Positions 1 through 5,355 of a stretch of 6,020 bases of DNA are shown here, in pieces; position 1 is the stretch's first letter, and each line of letters opens with the position of its first letter. Origin of the DNA: CAG-826 sp964546565 (GTDB taxonomy: Bacteria > Bacillota_I > Bacilli_A > RFN20 > CAG-826); NCBI GenBank assembly GCA_964546565.1, contig CAZJKC010000069.1, positions 1 through 6,020 on the forward strand. The letters run 5' to 3'. Below the pieces are notes generated by a model. It saw only the letters and a list, made by a program, of their open reading frames with translations, was not told the origin of the DNA and did no database searches. Position numbers and translations under genes: made by a program.

Positions 1-52
1 TAAAAAAGGACTGTTGCCTTCCCTAATTTTTAGTTAGGTTTTTCAACAGCCC
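1..52 (-). terminator. Intrinsic terminator of typA
   Basis: Read on the minus strand, a hairpin lies just past the typA stop codon and is followed by a run of six T (the complement of positions 2-7). The outer stem pairs 11-16 (CTGTTG) with 44-49 (CAACAG). It is extended by GG 8-9 with CC 51-52 across one A/C mismatch. An inner stem pairs 22-26 (CCTAA) with 34-38 (TTAGG). The two stems are separated by a symmetric 5x5 internal loop (17-21 against 39-43). On the plus strand the hairpin is followed by a poorer T-run (TTATTTT), so it may also act weakly in the other direction. Confidence 0.8.
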
Positions 53-65
53 CTTATTTTAATTA

Positions 66-1895
66 TTATTCTTCTTTATTAGCCTTCATATGAGCATCAT
101 ATTTCTTACGTTCGACCGTATTCAAAATCTTTTTACGCATACGATATGTTGTCGGCGTAATCTCCACAAGTTCGTCGGAATTAATATAATCTAAGCAAGC
201 CTCAAGTGACATTTTTCGCGGTGCTTTTAAAATGGCTGATTTATCACTTCCGGCCGCACGCATATTAGTTAGGTTCTTTTCATTGATAGGATTAACCGCT
301 AAATCATTAGGATAATGATGTTCGCCGATAATCATTCCTTCATATACTTCAATACCAGGAGAAATAAAGAGAGTACCACGACCTTCAATATGTTCAAGAG
401 CGTATCCTGTTGCAGAACCATGTTCGGTTGAAACTAGAACCCCAATTGTTCTTTCGCCTATTCCTGATTTTAAACAGGGACGATATTCACAGAATGTATG
501 ATTGATAATTCCATATCCTTTTGTCATTGTTAAGAAGTTAGTCATAAATCCTAAAAGACCACGTGATGGAATAATGTATTGTAATCGTGTTTGTCCATTG
601 CCGTTTGTCATATTAATCAATTCACCATTTCTAGTACCAAGGGACTCCATAATATTTCCAACAAATTCATCAGGGATATCGATTTGAACATCTTCATATG
701 GTTCCATTTTGATACCATCAATTTCTTTAATAATAACTTCCGGTTTACTAACTTGCAGTTCGAAACCCTCACGACGCATATTCTCAATAAGAATTGATAA
801 ATGTAATTCCCCACGACCGCTAACTAACCATGTTTCGCTATTAGGAATTCGTTCGACTCGTAAAGATACATCTTTTTGAACTTCACGGAATAATCTTTCT
901 TCAATTTTTCGTGCTGTTAATAGTTTCCCATCTTTTCCAGCTAAAGGGGAAGTATTTGTACCGAATGTCATTTGTAATGTAGGCTCATCAATATGAAGAG
1001 GAGGTAAGACTTCACTATCTCCGATAGCGCAAATTGTTTCTCCAACATTTAAATCGGTGAGACCCGCAATAGCGATAATATCACCAGCATGAGCTTCATT
1101 GATTTCTAATCTTTTTAAACCGCGGAAACCATAGAGCTTTTGAATACGAAATTGTCTTTGGGACCCATCTAGTCGTAAGCAATTAACCATATCATTTAAA
1201 TGAATGGTACCACGTTTAATAACGCCAATTCCAATACGACCAACAAAGTCATTGTAATCTAAAAGAGCCGGTTGAAATTGCAAACTCCCATTTAAATCAA
1301 CATGAGGTTCCGGAATTTCTGCAATTATTGTATTAAAAATAGGATTCATTCCTGGTTTTTGTGTTGCGATATCGGCATCATATGATGATGTTCCTTTTAA
1401 TGCTGATACATATATCACCTTAAAGTCAAGTAAGGATTCGTCAGCATTAAGTTCTAAAAATAGATCTAATACTTCATCAACAACTTTTTGAGGATTAGCA
1501 TTGGGCCGATCAATTTTATTAACAACAACGATTGGTTTAACGTGGGCTTCAAGAGCTTTCTTTAAGACAAATCGTGTTTGTGGCATTGTTCCTTCAAAAG
1601 CATCAACAAGTAAAAGACAGCCATCAACCATATGCATTATACGCTCGACTTCACCACCGAAATCAGCGTGCCCAGGAGTATCTAATATATTGATTTGATA
1701 ATCATTATACTTGATTGATGTGGTTTTCGCTAAAATAGTAATACCCCGTTCTCTTTCAATATCATTACTATCCATCATACGATCAACGGTTTCTTCATTA
1801 TCTCGAAAAGTACCAGATGATTTTAGTAATTGGTCAACTAATGTTGTTTTACCATGGTCGACGTGGGCAATAATTGCGATGTTTCTTATATTCAT
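66..1895 (-). CDS. typA: Ribosome-associated translational GTPase TypA/BipA
   Basis: The 609-residue product is full length for TypA/BipA, a cytoplasmic GTPase related to EF-G and LepA. The family binds the ribosome and is linked to large-subunit assembly and to growth in cold or stress. All G motifs are visible: AHVDHGKT at residues 10-17 (P loop), RGITI at 50-54 (switch I), DTPGH at 72-76, NKID at 126-129 and SALKG at 164-168. The beta-barrel domain 2 follows, with LLDYNDFVGRIGIG near 211-224. EF-G-like domains and the TypA-specific C-terminal domain come next, the latter with the VYEGMIIGEH, NDLAVNP and LTNMRA signatures. EF-G domain IV is absent, as is usual for TypA. The ATG is chosen because the protein begins with the expected MNIRNIAIIAHVDHGKT and AAGGAG lies 7 bases upstream. 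The gene is monocistronic, with its own promoter and a terminator close behind the stop, and is divergent from the rest of the window. It appears intact. Confidence 0.98.
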   Translation of the reverse strand: MNIRNIAIIAHVDHGKTTLVDQLLKSSGTFRDNEETVDRMMDSNDIERERGITILAKTTSIKYNDYQINILDTPGHADFGGEVERIMHMVDGCLLLVDAFEGTMPQTRFVLKKALEAHVKPIVVVNKIDRPNANPQKVVDEVLDLFLELNADESLLDFKVIYVSALKGTSSYDADIATQKPGMNPIFNTIIAEIPEPHVDLNGSLQFQPALLDYNDFVGRIGIGVIKRGTIHLNDMVNCLRLDGSQRQFRIQKLYGFRGLKRLEINEAHAGDIIAIAGLTDLNVGETICAIGDSEVLPPLHIDEPTLQMTFGTNTSPLAGKDGKLLTARKIEERLFREVQKDVSLRVERIPNSETWLVSGRGELHLSILIENMRREGFELQVSKPEVIIKEIDGIKMEPYEDVQIDIPDEFVGNIMESLGTRNGELINMTNGNGQTRLQYIIPSRGLLGFMTNFLTMTKGYGIINHTFCEYRPCLKSGIGERTIGVLVSTEHGSATGYALEHIEGRGTLFISPGIEVYEGMIIGEHHYPNDLAVNPINEKNLTNMRAAGSDKSAILKAPRKMSLEACLDYINSDELVEITPTTYRMRKKILNTVERKKYDAHMKANKEE

Positions 1896-1902
1896 AATAC
1901 CA

Positions 1903-1908
1903 CTCCTT
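1903..1908 (-). promoter_or_regulatory. Ribosome binding site of typA
   Basis: On the minus strand AAGGAG lies 7 bases before the ATG at 1895. It is a strong Shine-Dalgarno match and fixes the start of typA. Confidence 0.85.
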
Positions 1909-1915
1909 GCAACGT

Positions 1916-1933
1916 TTCTTATTTTAATAAGAA
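1916..1933. repeat. Inverted repeat over the typA -10 region
   Basis: TTCTTATT (1916-1923) and AATAAGAA (1926-1933) are perfect 8-base inverted arms separated by TT. With one bulged base the symmetry extends outward to GTT/AAC (1915, 1934). The element covers the predicted typA -10 box, so it could be a repressor operator. Both arms are AT-rich, and chance in such DNA cannot be excluded. Confidence 0.45.
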
Positions 1934-1949
1934 CTGGCTAATAATGCAA
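1921..1949 (-). promoter_or_regulatory. Candidate sigma-A-type promoter of typA
   Basis: On the minus strand, TTGCAT (1944-1949) is followed by a 17-base spacer and TAAAAT (1921-1926, one mismatch to TATAAT). The -35 box is only a half match. Transcription would begin near 1914, leaving a leader of about 20 bases that contains the AAGGAG site, so little room remains for leader regulation. The -10 box lies inside a short inverted repeat described separately. Confidence 0.5.
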
Positions 1950-1961
1950 TATTTTTTTGTG

Positions 1962-1990
1962 TTTAAAATCATGTTTTATACATGTAATAT
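1962..1990 (+). promoter_or_regulatory. Possible promoter for the membrane-protein gene at 2057
   Basis: TTTAAA (1962-1967) is followed by a 17-base spacer and TAATAT (1985-1990), each with four of six consensus matches. Transcription would start near 1997, leaving a leader of about 60 bases. The spacer carries a small inverted repeat, CATGT (1970-1974) and ACATG (1980-1984). The match is weak and the surrounding DNA is so AT-rich that other pairs can be drawn, so the position is tentative. Confidence 0.25.
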
Positions 1991-2045
1991 CTTAAGTTTT
2001 TAATGAATATTGTTTATTTTTTCTAAAAGTAATCATACTTATAGC

Positions 2046-2051
2046 GGTGAT
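2046..2051 (+). promoter_or_regulatory. Weak ribosome binding site of the gene at 2057
   Basis: GGTGAT matches the 3' half of the AGGAGGTGAT consensus and lies 5 bases before ATG 2057. No AGGAG core is present, so translation initiation may be weaker than for the neighbouring genes. No other start codon nearby has a better site. Confidence 0.55.
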
Positions 2052-2056
2052 GATTA

Positions 2057-2704
2057 ATGAGAAGAAAAGAAAGTTTAGTGGTTATTTTAGAAATGATTTT
2101 AATTTTCATATTCGCGGTAGCGTTATTCTTTTTAGAATTACGAACAGTTGATATTGGCAAGATTATTTCTATTGTTGTGACCATAGAACTATTAATTCTA
2201 TTATGTATACATTTATTTGATGATAGGTGCGAAAAAGAGAGGCTAATTAGCAATATTCGATTAATTGTATTAGGATATATGAAATACTATGCTCGTTATA
2301 TGTCGTTTTTAAAACATGAAAAAAATGATTTACACAAAAACTTTCCATTTGATGATTTATTGAATTACACATGTCAAATCCGTGTCAATCTTTATACTTA
2401 TTTGTATTTGTTAGATGATAATATATCCATATATTACAAAGCTTTTCTGACTAATTTTGATGATTTTATATTATATCTTCAAGAAATTAATATGGATATT
2501 AATAATGGTATAAAAGAAATGAACGAAAATGAATGTCAATTGTTTCAGATTTATGATAATAAGGTTCGTGAGATTATTAAGACCAACATAGTTTTTCTAG
2601 ATGATTATTTTGATTTATTAATGATGGATTTTTATCCATTGCTTGATAAAAAGAATCAAAGAAAATTTAAGCATTTATTTGATGAAATAAAAAATGATGA
2701 ATAA
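2057..2704 (+). CDS. Uncharacterised membrane-anchored protein with two N-terminal helices
   Basis: I do not recognise a family for this 215-residue protein. A basic start (MRRK) precedes a hydrophobic helix at about residues 7-26. A short polar loop (about 27-35) leads to a second helix at about 36-54. By the positive-inside rule the N-terminus and the remaining ~160 residues should lie in the cytoplasm, with only the small loop outside. The cytoplasmic part is rich in Leu, Tyr, Asp, Asn and Lys and looks mainly helical, with amphipathic stretches and an acidic/basic tail. No catalytic motif, metal site or DNA-binding motif stands out. The gene is divergent from typA and starts after a weak GGTGAT site. 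A hairpin with a T-run begins at its stop codon, suggesting its own transcription unit. It may be a lineage-restricted membrane protein. The reading frame is convincing from its length, start signal and the absence of a competing frame. Confidence 0.8.
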   Translation: MRRKESLVVILEMILIFIFAVALFFLELRTVDIGKIISIVVTIELLILLCIHLFDDRCEKERLISNIRLIVLGYMKYYARYMSFLKHEKNDLHKNFPFDDLLNYTCQIRVNLYTYLYLLDDNISIYYKAFLTNFDDFILYLQEINMDINNGIKEMNENECQLFQIYDNKVREIIKTNIVFLDDYFDLLMMDFYPLLDKKNQRKFKHLFDEIKNDE

Positions 2705-2736
2705 AGGTCATTGTTGAAATGACTTTTTTATTTTAT
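2703..2736 (+). terminator. Weak intrinsic terminator after the membrane-protein gene
   Basis: GTCATT (2707-2712) pairs with AATGAC (2718-2723) around a five-base loop. A G/U pair (2706/2724) and A-U pairs can extend the stem outward. Six T (2724-2729) and a further ATTTTAT follow. The stem has few G-C pairs, so termination is probably partial. Only 25 bases separate it from the Shine-Dalgarno site of the next gene, so readthrough may supply that gene. Confidence 0.6.
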
Positions 2737-2739
2737 ATT
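2711..2739 (+). promoter_or_regulatory. Possible weak promoter embedded in the terminator
   Basis: TTGTTG (2711-2716), a 17-base spacer and TATATT (2734-2739, one mismatch) could form a promoter for the HAD gene. Transcription would start near 2746, almost at the ribosome binding site (2747-2751), which is tight. The -35 box keeps only TTG. Readthrough of the preceding hairpin is an equally good explanation. Confidence 0.2.
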
Positions 2740-2746
2740 GATAAGT

Positions 2747-2751
2747 AGGAG
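2747..2751 (+). promoter_or_regulatory. Ribosome binding site that decides the HAD start
   Basis: AGGAG lies 9 bases before ATG 2761. The in-frame TTG at 2752 directly abuts this site and cannot be served by it, so ATG 2761 is the start. Confidence 0.8.
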
Positions 2752-2760
2752 TTGATACTG

Positions 2761-3423
2761 ATGATAAAAGCAGTTTTTTTTGATATGGATGGATTAATGC
2801 TTGATACTGAACCAATTACTATCAAAGCAAAAGTTATCGAAGGAAATAAAATTGGCTTAGCGATAACCGAAGAGATGGTTAAACACACAATTGGAATGTC
2901 GCAAAAACATGTCGATGAGTATTTTAAGAGTTTTTTTCATGAAAAATACAACCACCAATATTTTATACAAAAAAGACGAGAGTACTTATTTGAGTATATG
3001 AAAGAGAATGGTTTACCTTTAAAAAAAGGATTAGAGTCATTATTGGAATATTTAAAAATAAAAGAGATACCATTAGCGATTGTGACTTCTTCGACAAGAG
3101 AAATAATTAATCAATATATGCAATATGGCGATATTTTTAAATATTTTAAATTTATAGTGACTGGTGATGAAGTAAAAAAAGGAAAACCAGATCCTGATGT
3201 TTATCTTTATGCCGCTAAACGCATGGGAGTAAATCCTGAAGAATGTCTTGTCTATGAAGATTCTAAAAATGGCATTATATCGGCCTCAAGAGCCCATATG
3301 AAAGTCATTATGATACCGGATTTGATTGAGCCTGATGAAGAAGTTTTAGCGTATCGACCGGAAATATTTTCATCTCTAGATGAATCTATTTCATACCTTA
3401 ACAGATTGCTTGATGATAAATGA
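2761..3423 (+). CDS. HAD superfamily hydrolase, subfamily IA (beta-phosphoglucomutase/phosphatase-like)
   Basis: The 220-residue cytoplasmic protein carries all four HAD motifs. Motif I is DMDG at residues 8-11, with Asp8 the nucleophile and Asp10 the general acid/base. Motif II is VTSS at 108-111. Motif III is the Lys in GKPDPD (Lys142). Motif IV is YEDS at 165-168, with Glu166 and Asp167 as likely Mg ligands. A helical cap (about 15-85) sits between motifs I and II, as in subfamily IA. The length and the DMDGLMLDTE start fit the group that includes beta-phosphoglucomutase and sugar-phosphate or phosphoglycolate phosphatases. The substrate cannot be read from sequence. The start is ATG 2761, because MIKAVFFDMDG is the usual HAD beginning and AGGAG precedes it correctly. 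The gene follows a weak terminator, and its TGA stop lies inside a 14-bp palindrome at the next promoter. Because it stops at TGA, it also shows that TGA is not tryptophan here. Confidence 0.93.
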   Translation: MIKAVFFDMDGLMLDTEPITIKAKVIEGNKIGLAITEEMVKHTIGMSQKHVDEYFKSFFHEKYNHQYFIQKRREYLFEYMKENGLPLKKGLESLLEYLKIKEIPLAIVTSSTREIINQYMQYGDIFKYFKFIVTGDEVKKGKPDPDVYLYAAKRMGVNPEECLVYEDSKNGIISASRAHMKVIMIPDLIEPDEEVLAYRPEIFSSLDESISYLNRLLDDK

Positions 3424-3432
3424 AATTTCATT
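3419..3432. repeat. 14-bp perfect palindrome at the promoter of the rimO operon
   Basis: AATGAAATTTCATT is perfectly self-complementary. It spans the TGA stop of the HAD gene and covers the place where a -35 box would sit for the -10 at 3443. No T-run follows, so it does not look like a terminator. It may be an operator. Confidence 0.5.
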
Positions 3433-3439
3433 GATGATA

Positions 3440-3448
3440 TGATATAAT
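3440..3448 (+). promoter_or_regulatory. Extended -10 promoter for the rimO operon
   Basis: TGATATAAT combines a perfect TATAAT (3443-3448) with an upstream TG at the extended -10 position. No good -35 box lies 16-18 bases upstream (ATGAAA at 3420-3425 with a 17-base spacer), which extended -10 promoters tolerate. Transcription would start near 3455 and give a leader of about 80 bases before the gene at 3535. I see no convincing stable structure or riboswitch in that leader. Confidence 0.6.
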
Positions 3449-3520
3449 TAAAACGCTTTATTGATGAGCAAAAGATAACGAAAAATGATAATTATGTTTT
3501 TATTCTCGATAATTGTAAAT

Positions 3521-3526
3521 AGGGAG
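3521..3526 (+). promoter_or_regulatory. Ribosome binding site that decides the start at 3535
   Basis: AGGGAG lies 8 bases before ATG 3535. The in-frame GTG at 3526 overlaps the last G of this site and so cannot be the start. Confidence 0.75.
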
Positions 3527-3534
3527 TGATAAGG

Positions 3535-3993
3535 ATGTTTAAAGAAGAAGAATTGCTTCGAAGTTCTTGGAATAAGATGGTTGAAATATTAGAAGACAAG
3601 TATCCATCATTAAAAAGTGATTTTGATGAATATATTATGGGCTTCTCATTTCCTAATGGTGATGATTACGCTATGTTATCATCAGTTGCCAAACATCCTA
3701 GGGTATTAAATAGATTCATTGCTGGCCTTGATATTCCTTCTGATTATCAACAAATGATGGAAACTTATTTAGATGTATCGTTATGTTTAGAAGTTCAAAA
3801 AATCCGGCAGTTTGATGATAAGGAAATGGAAGAATGTCAAAAAATATTAGCAATAGATCGGTTAATACCTTTATCTCCTCGTCAAAAAGATTTATCATAC
3901 ATTGGATGTACATTAGAAAATTTGTGTCATTCGCACTCATTAAAAGATTATCGTAATTATAAAAAATACTATTGTAATTTATTAGGACTATAG
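3535..3993 (+). CDS. Uncharacterised 152-residue protein upstream of rimO
   Basis: I do not recognise this protein. It is soluble, with no signal peptide or membrane helix, and looks mostly helical and rather acidic in its first half (MFKEEELL). A central segment, FSFPNGDDYAMLSSVAK (about 37-53), looks the most structured. Five cysteines occur (84, 101, 125, 131, 147). A Cys/His-rich patch, CTLENLCHSH (125-134), is compatible with metal binding but is no known motif. The tail is rich in Tyr and Lys. ATG 3535 is supported by AGGGAG 8 bases upstream. Its TAG stop (3991-3993) overlaps the Shine-Dalgarno of rimO and the gap is only 10 bases, so the two genes are almost certainly co-transcribed and probably translationally coupled. 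A role connected to RimO or ribosome modification is possible but rests only on position. Confidence 0.82.
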   Translation: MFKEEELLRSSWNKMVEILEDKYPSLKSDFDEYIMGFSFPNGDDYAMLSSVAKHPRVLNRFIAGLDIPSDYQQMMETYLDVSLCLEVQKIRQFDDKEMEECQKILAIDRLIPLSPRQKDLSYIGCTLENLCHSHSLKDYRNYKKYYCNLLGL

Positions 3994-3996
3994 GAG
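3992..3996 (+). promoter_or_regulatory. rimO ribosome binding site overlapping the upstream stop codon
   Basis: AGGAG shares two bases with the TAG stop of the preceding gene and lies 7 bases before ATG 4004. Ribosomes ending the upstream gene would expose or reuse this site, which points to translational coupling. Confidence 0.75.
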
Positions 3997-4003
3997 AAAG
4001 ATA

Positions 4004-5311
4004 ATGGAACATAAAGTTGGATTTATTAGCTTAGGATGCGCTAAAAACCTTGTCGATAGCGAGCAACTGATGGGTATGCTTAAAGCATCGAAGGTCACAC
4101 TTGTCACTGATCCTATTGATGCGGATACTATTATTATCAATACTTGTGGATTCATTGATTCATCTAAAGAAGAATCCATTGACACTATTTTAGAAATGGC
4201 TCAATATCATAAAAAACTAGTGGTAGTTGGGTGTCTAGCTGAACGTTATTTAGATGATTTAAAAGAAACATTGCCAGAAGTTGATTTGTTTGTACCAATT
4301 CGCGATTATGATAAACTACCATTATTATTGAATGAATTATGGAATGAAAAGGTAATTGACCATGAATTCTCTTATCGTCATCGCTTATTGACTTCGTTAC
4401 CTTTTACAGCTTATTTACGAATATCTGAAGGATGTAATAATTGTTGTACTTATTGCGCAATACCGCTTATTCGAGGCTCATTTAGAAGTCGTCCTTTAGA
4501 AGAAATATTAAAAGAGGCACAAATCTTAAAAGATAAAGGCATTAAAGAAGTTGTAGTTATTTCTCAAGATACTACAAGGTATGGTAGCGATTTTTCAACA
4601 TCAACAACGATTACGCATTTACTAAAAGAATTATTGAAAATTAAAGAATTTGAATATATTCGTTTGTTATATTTGTATCCTGATGAAATCGATGATGAAT
4701 TATTGTATTTAATTAGAGATGAACCACGATTAACGCCATATTTTGATTTGCCCATTCAACATGCAAGTAATCATATATTATCAAGGATGCATCGTCGTGG
4801 TAATCAACAGTTTTTGCGTGATTTAATTCAAAACCGTATTCGTAAAATAGTACCTAACGCTATTATACGAACGACAATTATTGTCGGATTTCCTGGTGAA
4901 ACAGACAAAGATTTTCAAGAACTTTTAGCATTTGTTAAAGAAATGCAATTTAATCATTTAGGGGCTTTTACTTATTCTCGAGAGGAAGGAACTGTATCTT
5001 ATAATTATTCGCACCAAGTGAGCGAAAAAAAGAAAAAGGAACGTTATAATGAGTTGATGAAAATTCAAAAGGTTATTTCTTATCATAAGAACAAAGCGTT
5101 TATAGGAAAAGAAATGCGCGGAATAGTGATAGGTTATGATCAAAAGCATCATCGTTATTTATTAAGAAGTGGATGGAATGCCCCCGATGACATTGATGGT
5201 AAAATTTATTTTACCTCTTTAAAACAACATCAAATTGGTGATATAACCACAATTAAAATTATCAATTGTTTTGGATATGATTTAGAGGGAGTAGAAGAAA
5301 TAATTTCGTAG
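4004..5311 (+). CDS. rimO: Ribosomal protein S12 methylthiotransferase RimO
   Basis: RimO is a radical SAM enzyme with two iron-sulfur clusters. It adds a methylthio group to a conserved aspartate of ribosomal protein S12 (Asp89 in E. coli numbering). The 435-residue product has the full architecture. The N-terminal methylthiotransferase domain carries cluster ligands Cys12 (in SLGCAKNLVDSE), Cys48 (NTCGFI) and Cys77 (GCLAERY). The radical SAM domain has CxxxCxxC at Cys144, Cys148 and Cys151, with an extra Cys147 between them. A C-terminal TRAM domain occupies about 370-435. GCAKNLVDSE, the IPLIRGSFRSRP segment, SQDTTRYG and LYPDEIDDEL point to RimO rather than the tRNA enzymes MiaB or MtaB. 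The gene is second in an apparent operon. The upstream stop overlaps its Shine-Dalgarno site, and the PemK/MazF-like gene follows after 44 bases. No truncation or missing ligand is seen. Confidence 0.96.
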   Translation: MEHKVGFISLGCAKNLVDSEQLMGMLKASKVTLVTDPIDADTIIINTCGFIDSSKEESIDTILEMAQYHKKLVVVGCLAERYLDDLKETLPEVDLFVPIRDYDKLPLLLNELWNEKVIDHEFSYRHRLLTSLPFTAYLRISEGCNNCCTYCAIPLIRGSFRSRPLEEILKEAQILKDKGIKEVVVISQDTTRYGSDFSTSTTITHLLKELLKIKEFEYIRLLYLYPDEIDDELLYLIRDEPRLTPYFDLPIQHASNHILSRMHRRGNQQFLRDLIQNRIRKIVPNAIIRTTIIVGFPGETDKDFQELLAFVKEMQFNHLGAFTYSREEGTVSYNYSHQVSEKKKKERYNELMKIQKVISYHKNKAFIGKEMRGIVIGYDQKHHRYLLRSGWNAPDDIDGKIYFTSLKQHQIGDITTIKIINCFGYDLEGVEEIIS

Positions 5312-5342
5312 AGAAAAGTTAAAAACGACATATATTAATATT

Positions 5343-5349
5343 AGGTGAT
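5343..5349 (+). promoter_or_regulatory. Ribosome binding site of the PemK/MazF-like gene
   Basis: AGGTGAT lies 6 bases before ATG 5356 and supports that start. The start therefore includes the N-terminal extension, rather than a shorter MazF-only product. Confidence 0.75.
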
Positions 5350-5355
5350 ATAGAT

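Larger units (their letters stand above)
3410..3467 (+). repeat. Spaced TTGATGA direct repeats around a promoter
   Basis: TTGATGATA occurs at 3410-3418 and again at 3431-3439, exactly 21 bases apart. A shorter TTGATGA copy lies at 3461-3467. The first copy is in the end of the HAD coding sequence and the other two flank the extended -10 box. Spacing of two helical turns would place the first two copies on the same face of the DNA, as for regulator half-sites. GATGAT is also a common codon pair in this genome, so chance is possible. Confidence 0.4.

Noticed and set aside
502..1941. Several plus-strand and one minus-strand open frames of 61-76 codons inside or across typA
   Set aside because: They are shadows of the well-supported typA frame. 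None has a recognisable product or a convincing ribosome binding site.
2023..2253. Minus-strand frame of 76 codons over the start of the membrane-protein gene
   Set aside because: Its Ile/Asn/Lys-rich translation is typical of the antisense of AT-rich DNA, and no start signal supports it.
2752..2760. TTG start giving a 223-residue HAD protein
   Set aside because: The TTG abuts the AGGAG site and adds residues before the normal MIKAVFFDMDG beginning of the family.
3526..3534. GTG start giving a 155-residue version of the gene at 3535
   Set aside because: The GTG overlaps the AGGGAG Shine-Dalgarno site itself, while ATG 3535 is correctly spaced from it.
3455..3534. A riboswitch or attenuator in the ~80-base leader of the rimO operon
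   Set aside because: Only weak AU pairings (for example 3490-3495 with 3509-3514) can be drawn, with no known riboswitch core and no terminator.
3716..4185. Two minus-strand open frames across the end of the unknown gene and the start of rimO
   Set aside because: They lie opposite strongly supported plus-strand coding sequence, and their translations resemble no protein.
4004..5311. MiaB or MtaB (tRNA methylthiotransferase) as an alternative to RimO
   Set aside because: The SLGCAKNLVDSE start, the IPLIRGSFRSRP segment after the CxxxCxxC motif and the SQDTTRYG motif are those of RimO.
5312..5355. A separate promoter for the PemK/MazF-like gene (TATATT at 5331-5336)
   Set aside because: No -35-like sequence lies 16-18 bases upstream and there is no extended -10 TG. 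Chance is likely in such AT-rich DNA.
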